From the NCBI RefSeq assembly GCF_040683095.1, contig NZ_JBFBCI010000006.1:62001-126000 (forward strand): a stretch of DNA of 64,000 bases, read 5' to 3'. This document shows positions 16,180 to 24,273 of this stretch, piece by piece. How positions within the stretch are numbered: position 1 is the stretch's first letter; each line of letters opens with the position of its first letter. A program made the position numbers and the translations under genes. Under the pieces are notes generated by a model, which saw only the letters and a list, made by a program, of their open reading frames with translations, ran no database searches and had not been told where the DNA came from. The DNA is from Sphaerisporangium sp040683095. GTDB lineage: Bacteria > Actinomycetota > Actinomycetes > Streptosporangiales > Streptosporangiaceae.

Positions 16180-18936
16180 GTGGCTTCCGGACGCCAGCGT
16201 TTCTCGATCATCAGCGACGGCCTACCCAGCCAGTTGCCTGATGTCGACCCCAGCGAGACTCAGGAGTGGCTCGAGTCGCTTGACACCGTCGTGAAGACGG
16301 AGGGTCGTAGCCGAGCCCGCTATCTGATGCTGCGCCTGCTCGAGCGAGCGCGCGAGCACCAGGTGGGGGTGCCCGGACTGCGGAGCACCGACTACATCAA
16401 CACGATCCCGCCGGAGCGCGAGCCCTGGTTCCCGGGCGACGAGTACGTCGAACGACGCATCCGCGCCTATATCCGGTGGAACGCCGCCGTCATGGTCACC
16501 CGGGCCAACGCCCGCACCAACGTCGGCGGTCACATCGCGACCTACGCCTCGGCCGCGTCGCTGTACGAGGTGGGCTTCAACCACTTCTTCCGCGGCAAGG
16601 ACCACGGAGAGTCCGGCGACCAGGTCTTCATCCAGGGCCACGCCGCCCCGGGCATCTACGCCCGGGCGTTCCTGGAGGGCCGCCTGAACGAGGCGCAGCT
16701 CGACGCGTTCCGCCAGGAGCTGTCCCACGGCTTCAAGGGCCTGCCGTCCTATCCGCACCCGCGCCTGATGCCCGACTTCTGGGAGTTCCCCACGGTCTCC
16801 ATGGGCCTCGGCGCGATCGACGCGATCTACCAGGCGCGGTTCAACCGCTACCTGCTCAGCCGCAAGATGAAGGACACCAGCCGCAGCCACGTATGGTGCT
16901 TCCTCGGCGACGGCGAGATGGACGAGCCCGAGTCGCTCGGCGCGATCGGCCTGGCCGCCCGTGAGGAGCTCGACAACCTCACGTTCGTGATCAACTGCAA
17001 CCTGCAGCGGCTCGACGGCCCGGTACGCGGCAACGGCAAGATCATCCAGGAGCTCGAGTCGTTCTTCCGGGGGGCCGGATGGAACGTCATCAAGGTCGTC
17101 TGGGGCCGCGACTGGGACCCGCTGCTGGCCGCCGACGTCGACGGCGTGCTCGTCAACAAGATGAACACCACCCCCGACGGGCAGTTCCAGACCTACTCCG
17201 TCGAGTCGGGCGAGTACATCCGCGAGAACTTCTTCGGGGACGACCCCCGCCTGCGCAAGATGGCCGAGCACCTGTCCGACGACGACATCCGCAAGCTCTC
17301 GCGCGGCGGCCACGACTACCGCAAGGTGTACGCGGCGTTCAAGGCGGCCCGCGAGCACGTCGGCCAGCCCACGGTCATCCTCGCCCAGACCATCAAGGGA
17401 TGGACCCTCGGCAAGGACTTCGAGGCGCGCAACGCGACGCACCAGATGAAGAAGATGACCAAGGCCGAGCTCAAGGAGTTCCGCGACCGGCTCTACCTCC
17501 CGATCCCCGACAAGGACCTCGAGGGCGACCTGCCCCCGTACTTCCACCCGGGCGAGAACGACGAGGAGATCGCCTACATGCGGGAGCGCCGCGCGGCGCT
17601 CGGCGGTTACCTGCCGAGACGCGTCACGCGCGCCAAGGCGCTCAAGCTCCCCGGCGACAATGTCTACGCGGACCTGAAGAAGGGCTCGGGCAAGCAGAAC
17701 GTCGCCACGACGATGGCGTTCGTCCGCCTCCTGAAGGACCTGATGCGGGACAAGGAGATCGGCGCGAGGTTCGTCCCGATCATCCCCGACGAGGCGCGCA
17801 CGTTCGGCCTCGACGCGATGTTCCCGACCGCCAAGATCTACTCCCCGCACGGCCAGACGTACGAGGCCGTCGACCGCAACCTGCTGCTGTCGTACAAGGA
17901 GTCGACCGAGGGGCAGATCCTCCACGAGGGCATCAGCGAGGCCGGCTCGATGGGCTCGACGATCGCCGTCAGCACGTCCTACGCCACGCACGGCGAGCAC
18001 ATGATCCCGATCTACATCTTCTACTCGATGTTCGGGTTCCAGCGCACCGCCGACCAGATGTGGGCGATGGGCGACCAGATGGGACGCGGCTTCCTGCTGG
18101 GCGCGACGGCCGGGCGCACCACGCTCAACGGCGAGGGCCTCCAGCACGAGGACGGCCACACGCCGCTGATCGCCTCGACCAACCCCGCCGCGGTCGTCTA
18201 CGACCCGGCGTGGGCGTTCGAGATCGCGCACATCGTGCAGGACGGCCTGCGCCGCATGTACGGCGAGAACCCCGAGGACGTCTTCTACTACCTCACCGTC
18301 TACAACGAGCCGTACCCGCAGCCGGCCGAGCCCGAGGGCCTGGACGTCCAGGGCGTCCTCAAGGGCCTGTACCGCTTCGCCGAGGCCCCGGACGTCGAGG
18401 GGCCGCGCGCGAACATCCTCGCCTCCGGCGTGGCCGGTCGCTGGGCCCTGGAGGCGCAGCGGCTGCTGGCCGAAGAGTGGGGCGTCGCGGCGACGGTGTG
18501 GTCGGCGCCCTCGTGGTCGGAGCTGCGCCGCGAGGCTCTGGACTGCGAGGAGCACAACCTGCTCAACCCCGAGTCCGAGCAGCGCGTGCCGTACGTCACC
18601 GGCCTGCTGAAGGACGTGCCGGGGCCGTTCGTGGGCGTCAGCGACTACATGCGGGCCGTCCCGGACCAGATCGCCCGGTGGGTGCCCGGCGACTGGGCCT
18701 CCCTGGGCACCGACGGCTTCGGCCTGTCGGACACCCGCTCGGCGCTGCGCCGCCACTTCCACGTGGACGCCGCGTCGATCACCCTGACGGTCCTGGCCGA
18801 GCTGGCCAAGCGCGGCGAGGTCAAGCAGGAGGTCCCGCGCGACGCCATCTCGCGCTACCACCTGAAGAACGGCGTCACCGAGGTCGTCGCGCAGGCGACG
18901 CCGGAGAGCAACGAGACGCAGTCCATGGGGGTCTGA
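16180..18936 (+). CDS. aceE: Pyruvate dehydrogenase E1 component, homodimeric type
   Basis: 918 residues, the usual AceE size. It decarboxylates pyruvate with thiamine diphosphate and passes the acetyl group to the lipoyl E2 subunit, feeding acetyl-CoA to the fatty-acid genes nearby. Visible marks: STDYINTIPPEREPWFPGDE near the start, GGHIATYASAASLYEVGFNH, the ThDP/Mg motif GDGEMDEPESLG ending in NCNLQRLDGPV, and FYSMFGFQRTADQMWAMGDQ in the transketolase C-terminal half. The GTG at 16180 is chosen because VASGRQRFSIISDGLPSQLP matches the family start and GGAAGG lies nine bases upstream. Upstream in-frame ATGs at 16090 and 16117 are less likely. Confidence 0.95.
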   Translation: MASGRQRFSIISDGLPSQLPDVDPSETQEWLESLDTVVKTEGRSRARYLMLRLLERAREHQVGVPGLRSTDYINTIPPEREPWFPGDEYVERRIRAYIRWNAAVMVTRANARTNVGGHIATYASAASLYEVGFNHFFRGKDHGESGDQVFIQGHAAPGIYARAFLEGRLNEAQLDAFRQELSHGFKGLPSYPHPRLMPDFWEFPTVSMGLGAIDAIYQARFNRYLLSRKMKDTSRSHVWCFLGDGEMDEPESLGAIGLAAREELDNLTFVINCNLQRLDGPVRGNGKIIQELESFFRGAGWNVIKVVWGRDWDPLLAADVDGVLVNKMNTTPDGQFQTYSVESGEYIRENFFGDDPRLRKMAEHLSDDDIRKLSRGGHDYRKVYAAFKAAREHVGQPTVILAQTIKGWTLGKDFEARNATHQMKKMTKAELKEFRDRLYLPIPDKDLEGDLPPYFHPGENDEEIAYMRERRAALGGYLPRRVTRAKALKLPGDNVYADLKKGSGKQNVATTMAFVRLLKDLMRDKEIGARFVPIIPDEARTFGLDAMFPTAKIYSPHGQTYEAVDRNLLLSYKESTEGQILHEGISEAGSMGSTIAVSTSYATHGEHMIPIYIFYSMFGFQRTADQMWAMGDQMGRGFLLGATAGRTTLNGEGLQHEDGHTPLIASTNPAAVVYDPAWAFEIAHIVQDGLRRMYGENPEDVFYYLTVYNEPYPQPAEPEGLDVQGVLKGLYRFAEAPDVEGPRANILASGVAGRWALEAQRLLAEEWGVAATVWSAPSWSELRREALDCEEHNLLNPESEQRVPYVTGLLKDVPGPFVGVSDYMRAVPDQIARWVPGDWASLGTDGFGLSDTRSALRRHFHVDAASITLTVLAELAKRGEVKQEVPRDAISRYHLKNGVTEVVAQATPESNETQSMGV

Positions 18937-18951
18937 TCCCCGAACGTCGTC

Positions 18952-18983
18952 ACGGGCCCCGCGTACGCGTGCGCGGGGCCCGT
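18952..18983 (+). terminator. Strong hairpin after aceE
   Basis: A perfect 12-bp stem ACGGGCCCCGCG/CGCGGGGCCCGT around an 8-base loop, starting 15 bases after the aceE stop. No T-run follows, as is common in actinobacteria. Confidence 0.75.
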
Positions 18984-19040
18984 CGCCGTTCCGAGGGCCC
19001 TGGACGCGTCCTGGATGGGCCGCCAAGTCAGTCACAAGCC

Positions 19041-19466
19041 ATGAACAAGCCGCCTGTCCCCATCTCGTCCGGCAAGGACGAGACCCCGTCCTCGACGCTG
19101 CCGTGGGTGCTGGCCGGGGGCGGCGCGGTCGTTGGGCTCGGCGTGGTCATGGTGCTGGTCGTCGCGCTGGGCCGCAGGCGGCGCCGGTCGGCGTCCGCGC
19201 CGGCGTTCCCGGGGCCACAGGGGTACGGACCCGCGCCGCAGTGGCAGCCGGCCGCCCGTCCGTACGGCCTGCCGCCGGGGGCGCATCCGGGCGCGGGACC
19301 GGTGGCCGGTCCGGGGCCGCGGCCCGGACAGCCGTACGCGCCGCAGGCGCCGGTCCCGGCCGGACGCCCCGACGGGTACGGCGGGGACGACCGGCACGTC
19401 GCCGACCTGGAACGCGAGATCGCCGAGCTGCGCCGGCGCCTGGACAACCGGCCCGAGGGCCCGTGA
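19041..19466 (+). CDS. Small single-pass membrane protein with proline-rich tail
   Basis: 141 residues. One membrane helix (about 18-43, WVLAGGGAVVGLGVVMVLVV then LGRRRRR as stop-transfer) follows a short polar N-terminus. A Pro/Gly/Tyr/Ala-rich region (about 50-110) ends in a short coiled coil (VADLEREIAELRRRLDN). The positive charges after the helix suggest the long tail is cytoplasmic. No family recognised. No clear ribosome site precedes the ATG at 19041, so the start, and to some degree the gene, is uncertain. It converges with the WYL regulator with eight bases between the stops. Confidence 0.6.
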   Translation: MNKPPVPISSGKDETPSSTLPWVLAGGGAVVGLGVVMVLVVALGRRRRRSASAPAFPGPQGYGPAPQWQPAARPYGLPPGAHPGAGPVAGPGPRPGQPYAPQAPVPAGRPDGYGGDDRHVADLEREIAELRRRLDNRPEGP

Positions 19467-19474
19467 CGGCGGGC

Positions 19475-20242
19475 TCAGCCGAGCGCCTGGTCGCGGGCGA
19501 TCAGGTCGGGGATGTCCGGGGCGTACTCGTCGAGCTGCCGCCGGGCCGTCGCCGGCTCGCCGGTCAGCGCGGCCGTGCGGACGCGGTCCAGGCGGAACAC
19601 CCGCACGTCCTCCCGCAGGCGGCACCACGCGACGAGGTACCAGAACCCGCCGCGCCCGCCGAGGAAGACGCCCGGCTCGACGTCGCGTTCGGTGAGCGCG
19701 CCGGAGCGGTCCTCGTAGGTGATGTGGAGCACGCGGCGGTGCCGGAGCGCCTCGTCGATCACACGGGCGACACCCGGCCGCGCCTCGGCGTCGCGGGGGT
19801 CCGAAACGTGACCGGGAGGGTCCGGAGGGTGGCCCGGGGGGTAGGGTGCGTGGCTGTGCGGGGCGGAAGCGTGGCCGCGGGGGTCTGAAGTGTGCTCGTC
19901 GCCGGGGGACGGCGTGGCGGCGACGAGCTTGCGTAACGCGCTGCGGGCGGCGGCGGCGAACGGCCGGTCGCTCGCCCGGCTGAGCGCCACCGCGACGGCG
20001 ATCGCCTCGTCGGCGGTGAGGTCGAGCGGAGGGGGCGACGCGGTCTTGCCGAGCGCGAAACCGCCGCGCCTGCCCGGCTGGGCATGGATGGGCACCCCCG
20101 CCCGCTGGAGGACCGCGACGTCGCGCTCGATGGTGCGGGAGCTCACCCGGAGGCGCTCGCCCAGCTCGCGTGCGGACCGGGACCGGGGGGAGATCGCGCG
20201 CAGCTCTTCGACGAGCGCGTAGAGCCGATCGGTTCGGTTCAC
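19475..20242 (-). CDS. WYL-domain transcriptional regulator
   Basis: 255 residues. Residues 1-60 are an HTH_11-type winged helix (ELGERLRVSSRTIERDVAVL then RAGVPIHAQPGRRGGF). The WYL domain (about 155-230) carries the hallmark GFWYLVAWCRLREDVRVFRL. Such proteins sense ligands, sometimes nucleic acids or nucleotides, and control DNA repair or defence genes. A ~45-residue Pro/His/Gly-rich stretch (SDPRGHASAPHSHAPYPPGH and on) sits between the two domains and is unusual. The PHP-domain gene lies upstream on the same strand and may be a target. Both being leftward, they could be one transcript, although 147 bases of repeats separate them. Confidence 0.9.
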   Translation of the reverse strand: MNRTDRLYALVEELRAISPRSRSARELGERLRVSSRTIERDVAVLQRAGVPIHAQPGRRGGFALGKTASPPPLDLTADEAIAVAVALSRASDRPFAAAARSALRKLVAATPSPGDEHTSDPRGHASAPHSHAPYPPGHPPDPPGHVSDPRDAEARPGVARVIDEALRHRRVLHITYEDRSGALTERDVEPGVFLGGRGGFWYLVAWCRLREDVRVFRLDRVRTAALTGEPATARRQLDEYAPDIPDLIARDQALG

Positions 20243-20267
20243 ATCCCGAACGTACGCCCGCCCACCG

Positions 20268-20385
20268 ACATTCGAGCGGCCCGCGAATCCGCGCCCCGTC
20301 CAGCTCGCGAACCCGCGCCCCGTCCGGCCATCGGACGCACGCCCCGTCCGGCTCGCGAACCGGCGTCCATCCGGCCCGCGAAGCG
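20268..20385. repeat. GC-rich imperfect tandem repeats
   Basis: About four imperfect units of roughly 28-30 bases, built on CCGCGAACCCGCGCCCCGTC with variants, fill the space between the PHP-domain gene and the WYL regulator. No coding role is apparent. Similar low-complexity sequence appears in-frame in neighbouring genes. Confidence 0.7.
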
Positions 20386-20389
20386 CGGT

Positions 20390-21412
20390 CTACCCGGCGG
20401 TCCAGGCCAGGAAATCGGACAGGGGCCAGGTGTCGACCACGCGGTCCGCCTCGACGCCGCACCGCACGGCGCGCTCGCACCCGTAGTGCTGCCATTCGAG
20501 CTGGCCGGGGGCGTGCGCGTCGGAGTCGATGGAGAACAGGCACCCCATCTCGTACGCGGGCCGCAGCAGGCGCTTGGGCGGGTCGAGCCGGTCGGGGCGG
20601 GAGTTGATCTCGACGGCCACGCCGAACCGGCGGCACGCCTCGAAGACGATCTCGGGGTCGAAGTCGGACTCGGGTCTGAGGCCGCCGCGCCTGCCGCCGC
20701 CGCGCACGATGCGCCCGGTGCAGTGGCCGAGGACGTCGACGCGCGGGTCGGCGATGGCCGTGACCATGCGGCGGGTCATGTCGTCGCGGTTCATGCGGAG
20801 CTGGGAGTGGACGCTGGCGACGACCACGTCCAGCCGCTCCAGCAGCTCGGGCTCCTGGTCGAGCGAGCCGTCGGGCAGGATGTCCACCTCGATGCCGGTG
20901 AGGACGCGGAACGGCGCGAGCTCGTCGTTCAGCGCGGCGATGACGTCGAGCTGCTCGCGCAGCCGGTCGGGCGACAGGCCGCCCGCGACGGTGAGGCGCG
21001 GCGAGTGGTCGGTCATGGCGAGGTACTCGTGGCCGAGGTCGCGGGCGGCCAGGGCCATCTCCCTGATCGGCGACCCGCCGTCGGACCAGTCGGAGTGGCT
21101 GTGCAGATCACCCTTGAGCGCGGCGCGCAGGGCGGCGGTGGCCTCGTCCAGGTCGAGGCCCGCGGTGTCCTCGAGGCGACGCAGGTAGGTGGGGGTCCTG
21201 CCGTCCAGCGCCTCGGTGACGACCAGGGATGTGACCTTGCCGATGCCCTTGAGCTCGGAGAGGCCGCCCGAGCGGGCCAGCCGTTCGAGCTCGCCGTGGG
21301 GCAGGTCGGCGATGGTGGAGGCCGCGCCGCGGAAGGCGCGCACGCGGTAGGTGGGCTCTCCGGCCCGCTCCAGCAGGAAGGCGATGCGTTTCAGGGCTTC
21401 GACCGGTTCCAC
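20390..21412 (-). CDS. PHP-domain phosphoesterase with helix-hairpin-helix (PolX C-terminal type)
   Basis: 340 residues from a GTG. The N-terminal part (about 1-95) holds helix-hairpin-helix sequence as in PolX: EPTYRVRAFRGAA and SGGLSELKGIGKVTSLVV. The PHP domain follows with metal ligands in LKGDLHSHSDWSDGG, EYLAMTDHSP, GIEVDILPDG, DVVVASVHS, DVLGHCTGR and SIDSDAHA. This corresponds to PolX without the polymerase active site, so a DNA-end or phosphoesterase function is likely. It acts in the cytoplasm, possibly in base excision repair. Start is supported by the match of VEALKRIAFLLERAG to the family. Confidence 0.88.
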   Translation of the reverse strand: MEPVEALKRIAFLLERAGEPTYRVRAFRGAASTIADLPHGELERLARSGGLSELKGIGKVTSLVVTEALDGRTPTYLRRLEDTAGLDLDEATAALRAALKGDLHSHSDWSDGGSPIREMALAARDLGHEYLAMTDHSPRLTVAGGLSPDRLREQLDVIAALNDELAPFRVLTGIEVDILPDGSLDQEPELLERLDVVVASVHSQLRMNRDDMTRRMVTAIADPRVDVLGHCTGRIVRGGGRRGGLRPESDFDPEIVFEACRRFGVAVEINSRPDRLDPPKRLLRPAYEMGCLFSIDSDAHAPGQLEWQHYGCERAVRCGVEADRVVDTWPLSDFLAWTAG

Positions 21413-21581
21413 AGGGCGAATCTACCCCGGCCGCGCGGCCGTCCTCGCCGCCCATCTCGCGCGAGCGCCGGAACTTATGTTCTGCTTATACGAATTTCTC
21501 CGGATAGGAACCTCATTTACGGCAAGCCCGTTGAACGGTCCAAACGGTACGCTGATCTGACTTTTCGAGAGATGGACATCG

Positions 21582-22046
21582 ATGGCGAACCCCGAGCCAG
21601 GCCCCCCGCGACCTTCGCACTACTTGGCACCAGCGGGACCCTCGGCGGGGGAGCCGGCGGGCGAGGCCAAGAAGAAGCTGTCGAGCAGCGCCATCGCCCT
21701 CGGCACGATGGGCGTACTGTCCACGCTGTTCGTCGGTTTCTGCGCGGCCCAGGACGCCTACGCCCCGCGCGTGGCCGCGGACTGCGTGGACCTCCACAGC
21801 AGGCAGCCGGACGGCTCCTATCTGAGCGTCAACGATCGCTACTGCGATGACGACGGCGGCGGCTCGGGCTCCGGCGGGTACCACGGATCCCACGGCGCCT
21901 ACGGCTGGTACTACGGCGGAACCCGGCTGGCCGGCCGGGTTCGCGGCGGCACGACCATACGGCCGTCCAACGCCCACATCAGCACCCGCGCCGGGAACGT
22001 CATCCAGCGCGGCGGCTTCGGCGGCCGCATGTTCGGCGGGGGCTGA
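21582..22046 (+). CDS. Membrane-anchored YgiB-like protein, copy 1
   Basis: 154 residues. A Pro-rich cytoplasmic N-terminus leads to a membrane helix (about 34-55, SSAIALGTMGVLSTLFVGFC). Outside the cell lie ADCVDLHSRQPDGSYLSV, a Gly/Ser stretch, GWYYGGTRLAGRVRGGTT, and an end of IQRGGFGGRMFGGG. The order YYGG, GRVxxGTT, TRxGxxIxRGGFG is shared with the next gene and resembles the C-terminus of the enterobacterial YgiB/YjfM lipoproteins (TRGGFG). Those are encoded with a YgiC-type ligase, as here. The likely role is as a cell-envelope partner or substrate of that ligase; this is inference. Confidence 0.75.
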   Translation: MANPEPGPPRPSHYLAPAGPSAGEPAGEAKKKLSSSAIALGTMGVLSTLFVGFCAAQDAYAPRVAADCVDLHSRQPDGSYLSVNDRYCDDDGGGSGSGGYHGSHGAYGWYYGGTRLAGRVRGGTTIRPSNAHISTRAGNVIQRGGFGGRMFGGG

Positions 22047-22084
22047 GCGGCGATCACGACCTCATCGGGAAGGCGATCCGAATC

Positions 22085-22540
22085 ATGACCAATCCCGCAC
22101 GGCGATTATCGTCGCATGTGGTGACCGTGGGGACTCTGACGATCCTCTCCAGCCTGGTGATGACCTCCTGCGCCCCCTCCCCCGGCCCGTCCGACGCGTA
22201 CTACGGCGTGAACGGCCACAGCTCCGGCGGGAACGGCACGCAGCCGGACACAGACGACGACCACGAGGAGGAGCCGGACGCGGTGACCGCCGACTGCGTG
22301 AGCCGCGCCAGTGAGGACGACGGCTCCTACAAGGTCGTCAGCGCGTCCCACTGCCCGCCCAGGGCCGGAGGCGGCGGGCACGGGCGCTCCGCCTACTTCT
22401 GGTACTACGGAGGCCGCCGTCGCAGCGGTCGGGTCTCGCGGGGGACGACCGTCATGCCCAAGGACACCGAGATCGTCACGAGAAGCGGGCGGTCCATCAC
22501 GCGCGGCGGCCTGGGCGGCCGCGACCACGGAGGGAGCTGA
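22085..22540 (+). CDS. Secreted YgiB-like lipoprotein, copy 2
   Basis: 151 residues. The N-terminus has a signal peptide with a possible lipobox (LVMTSC). An acidic Asp/Glu-rich linker follows. TADCVSRASEDDGSYKVV, FWYYGGRRRSGRVSRGTT and an end of ITRGGLGGRDHGGS match the first copy position by position, so the two genes are tandem paralogues with different N-terminal anchors. It starts 38 bases after copy 1 and is followed by the YgiC-like gene within two bases, indicating one operon. Function unknown beyond the YgiB/YjfM comparison. Confidence 0.75.
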   Translation: MTNPARRLSSHVVTVGTLTILSSLVMTSCAPSPGPSDAYYGVNGHSSGGNGTQPDTDDDHEEEPDAVTADCVSRASEDDGSYKVVSASHCPPRAGGGGHGRSAYFWYYGGRRRSGRVSRGTTVMPKDTEIVTRSGRSITRGGLGGRDHGGS

Positions 22541-22541
22541 G

Positions 22542-23696
22542 GTGCGGCGCGAGACGTCCGCGCGGCGGGACGGCTGGGAAGAGATCATCGAGTCGCAGGG
22601 GCTCGCCTACCATCGCACCGCGCACCCCGAGCACCTCACCCGCCCGTACTGGGACGAAGGCGTGCACTACAGCTTCACCATGGACGAGGTGCTCGACCTG
22701 GAGAGCCAGGTCGAGGAGCTGCACGGCATGTGCCTGGAGGCGGTCGAGCACGTCATCACGCGCGGGCGCTACCACGACTTCGCGATCCCCGGATGGGCCG
22801 CGCCCGAGGTGGAGGCCTCGTGGCGGCGCCGCGACCCGCACGTGTACGGACGCTTCGACCTGCGCTACGACGGCACCGGGCCGGCCAAGCTGCTCGAGTA
22901 CAACGCCGACACCCCGACGAGCCTCGTCGAGACCGCGCTCATCCAGTGGTTCTGGCTCAAGGACACCCACCCGGGCGACGACCAGTGGAACTCCGTCCAC
23001 GAGCGCCTGATCGAGCGGTGGAAGGGGCTGCCGCTGCAGAGCGGCCCCGCGCACTTCGCCTGGACCAACATGGACGAGACCGGCGAAGAGGTGATGACGC
23101 TCGGCTACCTGCAGGAGACCGCCGAACAGGCGGGCCTGACGACGGTGGCCGTCGCCATGGAGGACATCGGCTGGGACGCCGCCGGCCTGCGCTTCGTCGA
23201 CATGGAAGGGCGGGTCATCCGGACGCTGTGCAAGCTGTACCCGTGGGAGTGGGCGGTCGCCGACCCGTTCGGGCCGCAGGCGGTGCGCGGTCAGGTCTCG
23301 ATGACCTGGATCGAGCCGCTATGGAAGATGCTGCTGTCCAACAAGGCGCTGCTCGCCGTGCTGTGGGAGATGTACCCGGGCCACCCGAACCTGCTGCCCG
23401 CCTACCTCGACGGGCCGCGCGGCCTCACGTCCCACATCGAGAAGCCGCTCCTCGGCCGGGAGGGGGCGAGCATGCGCGTCGTCACGCCCGAAGGCGTCGA
23501 GAAGACGGACGGCGAGTACGGCGCCGAGGGCTACGTCTACCAGGAGTTCCAGGCGCTGCCCGACTTCGACGGCTGGCGGCCGGTGCTCGGCGCGTGGGTC
23601 GTCGGGGACGAGGCGGCCGGGCTCGGCATCCGGGAGACCTCCGGCCTGATCACCGATGACTCCTCCTCGTTCGTCCCCCACCGCATCGCCCTCTGA
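22542..23696 (+). CDS. YgiC/YjfC-type glutathionylspermidine synthase-like ATP-grasp ligase
   Basis: 384 residues from a GTG preceded by GGAGGG. It matches the C-terminal amide ligase part of glutathionylspermidine synthase as found in E. coli YgiC and YjfC. Marks are KLLEYNADTPTSLVETALIQ, TLCKLYPWEWAVADPF, KPLLGREGASMRV and the ending GLGIRETSGLITDDSSSFVP. No amidase domain is present. Enzymes of this group form ATP-dependent peptide-amine bonds; YgiC and YjfC do not make glutathionylspermidine. Published comparative genomics of ATP-grasp amidoligases proposed that they tag the YgiB/YjfM partner, two of which are encoded directly upstream here. Confidence 0.9.
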   Translation: MRRETSARRDGWEEIIESQGLAYHRTAHPEHLTRPYWDEGVHYSFTMDEVLDLESQVEELHGMCLEAVEHVITRGRYHDFAIPGWAAPEVEASWRRRDPHVYGRFDLRYDGTGPAKLLEYNADTPTSLVETALIQWFWLKDTHPGDDQWNSVHERLIERWKGLPLQSGPAHFAWTNMDETGEEVMTLGYLQETAEQAGLTTVAVAMEDIGWDAAGLRFVDMEGRVIRTLCKLYPWEWAVADPFGPQAVRGQVSMTWIEPLWKMLLSNKALLAVLWEMYPGHPNLLPAYLDGPRGLTSHIEKPLLGREGASMRVVTPEGVEKTDGEYGAEGYVYQEFQALPDFDGWRPVLGAWVVGDEAAGLGIRETSGLITDDSSSFVPHRIAL

Positions 23697-23765
23697 CCTT
23701 CCGGCTCGACCCCCTCCCCCGGCCCCCCACGGCCGGCGCCCCCCGACCTCGTACAGGAGAGACCT

Positions 23766-24215
23766 ATGACCATCGCGCTCGCCGGCCCCCTCGCGGAGGC
23801 GCTCGGGCACGGGGCCCTCGCCATCCTCGCCTACGCCGTCCTCGGCGTCCTGCTGCTCATCACGGGCTTCTACGTCATCGACATGGTGACCCCGGGCCGG
23901 CTCAGCAAGGTGATCAAGGATGACCGCAACCCGAACGCCGCGCTGCTCGCCGCGTCCGGGCTCGGGGCCCTCGGGCTCATCGTCGCGGCGTCGATCTGGT
24001 CCTCGGGCGGCGCACTTCAAGAAGGGCTGCTCGCGACCCTGGTGTTCGGCCTCGTCGGGATCGCCGTCCAGACGCTCGGCATGATCTTCTTCGACCGGGT
24101 CGTCGGCATCTCGGTGCGCGAACTGGTGCGCGAGCCGTCGCTGCAGCCCGGGGCGATCCTGCTCGCGGTGACGCACTTCGCCATCGGGCTCATCACGGCG
24201 GTCGCGGTGATATAG
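23766..24215 (+). CDS. DUF350 integral membrane protein
   Basis: 149 residues with four membrane helices in two similar halves, the DUF350 layout (YjfL type). Segments are about 17-40, 62-82, 90-112 and 127-148; LLITGFYVIDMVTPGRLSKV and IGISVRELVREPSLQPGAIL-like stretches close each half. DUF350 genes commonly travel with YgiC/YjfC ligases and YgiB/YjfM proteins, as here, and in some genomes with PspA-type envelope-stress genes. Function unknown. CAGGAG precedes the ATG by six bases. The 69-base gap from the ligase gene keeps it in the same operon. Confidence 0.88.
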   Translation: MTIALAGPLAEALGHGALAILAYAVLGVLLLITGFYVIDMVTPGRLSKVIKDDRNPNAALLAASGLGALGLIVAASIWSSGGALQEGLLATLVFGLVGIAVQTLGMIFFDRVVGISVRELVREPSLQPGAILLAVTHFAIGLITAVAVI

Positions 24216-24273
24216 CGCACAGACGCACCCGCATGGGGCTACCGCACTCGCGCTCACCTGGCACTCTAGGGAT

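Noticed and set aside
16222..19035. A 937-codon open frame antisense to aceE, and a 795-codon frame at 17079-19466 in a third register
   Set aside because: Both lie over aceE, whose protein is certain. High GC leaves long stop-free shadow frames; neither has a family motif or ribosome site. Only the last 141 codons of the third register (19041-19466), beyond aceE, are kept as a gene.
20268..20385. Possible CRISPR array
   Set aside because: Repeat units are imperfect, contiguous without unique spacers, and no cas genes are in the window. The same holds for 7221-7370.
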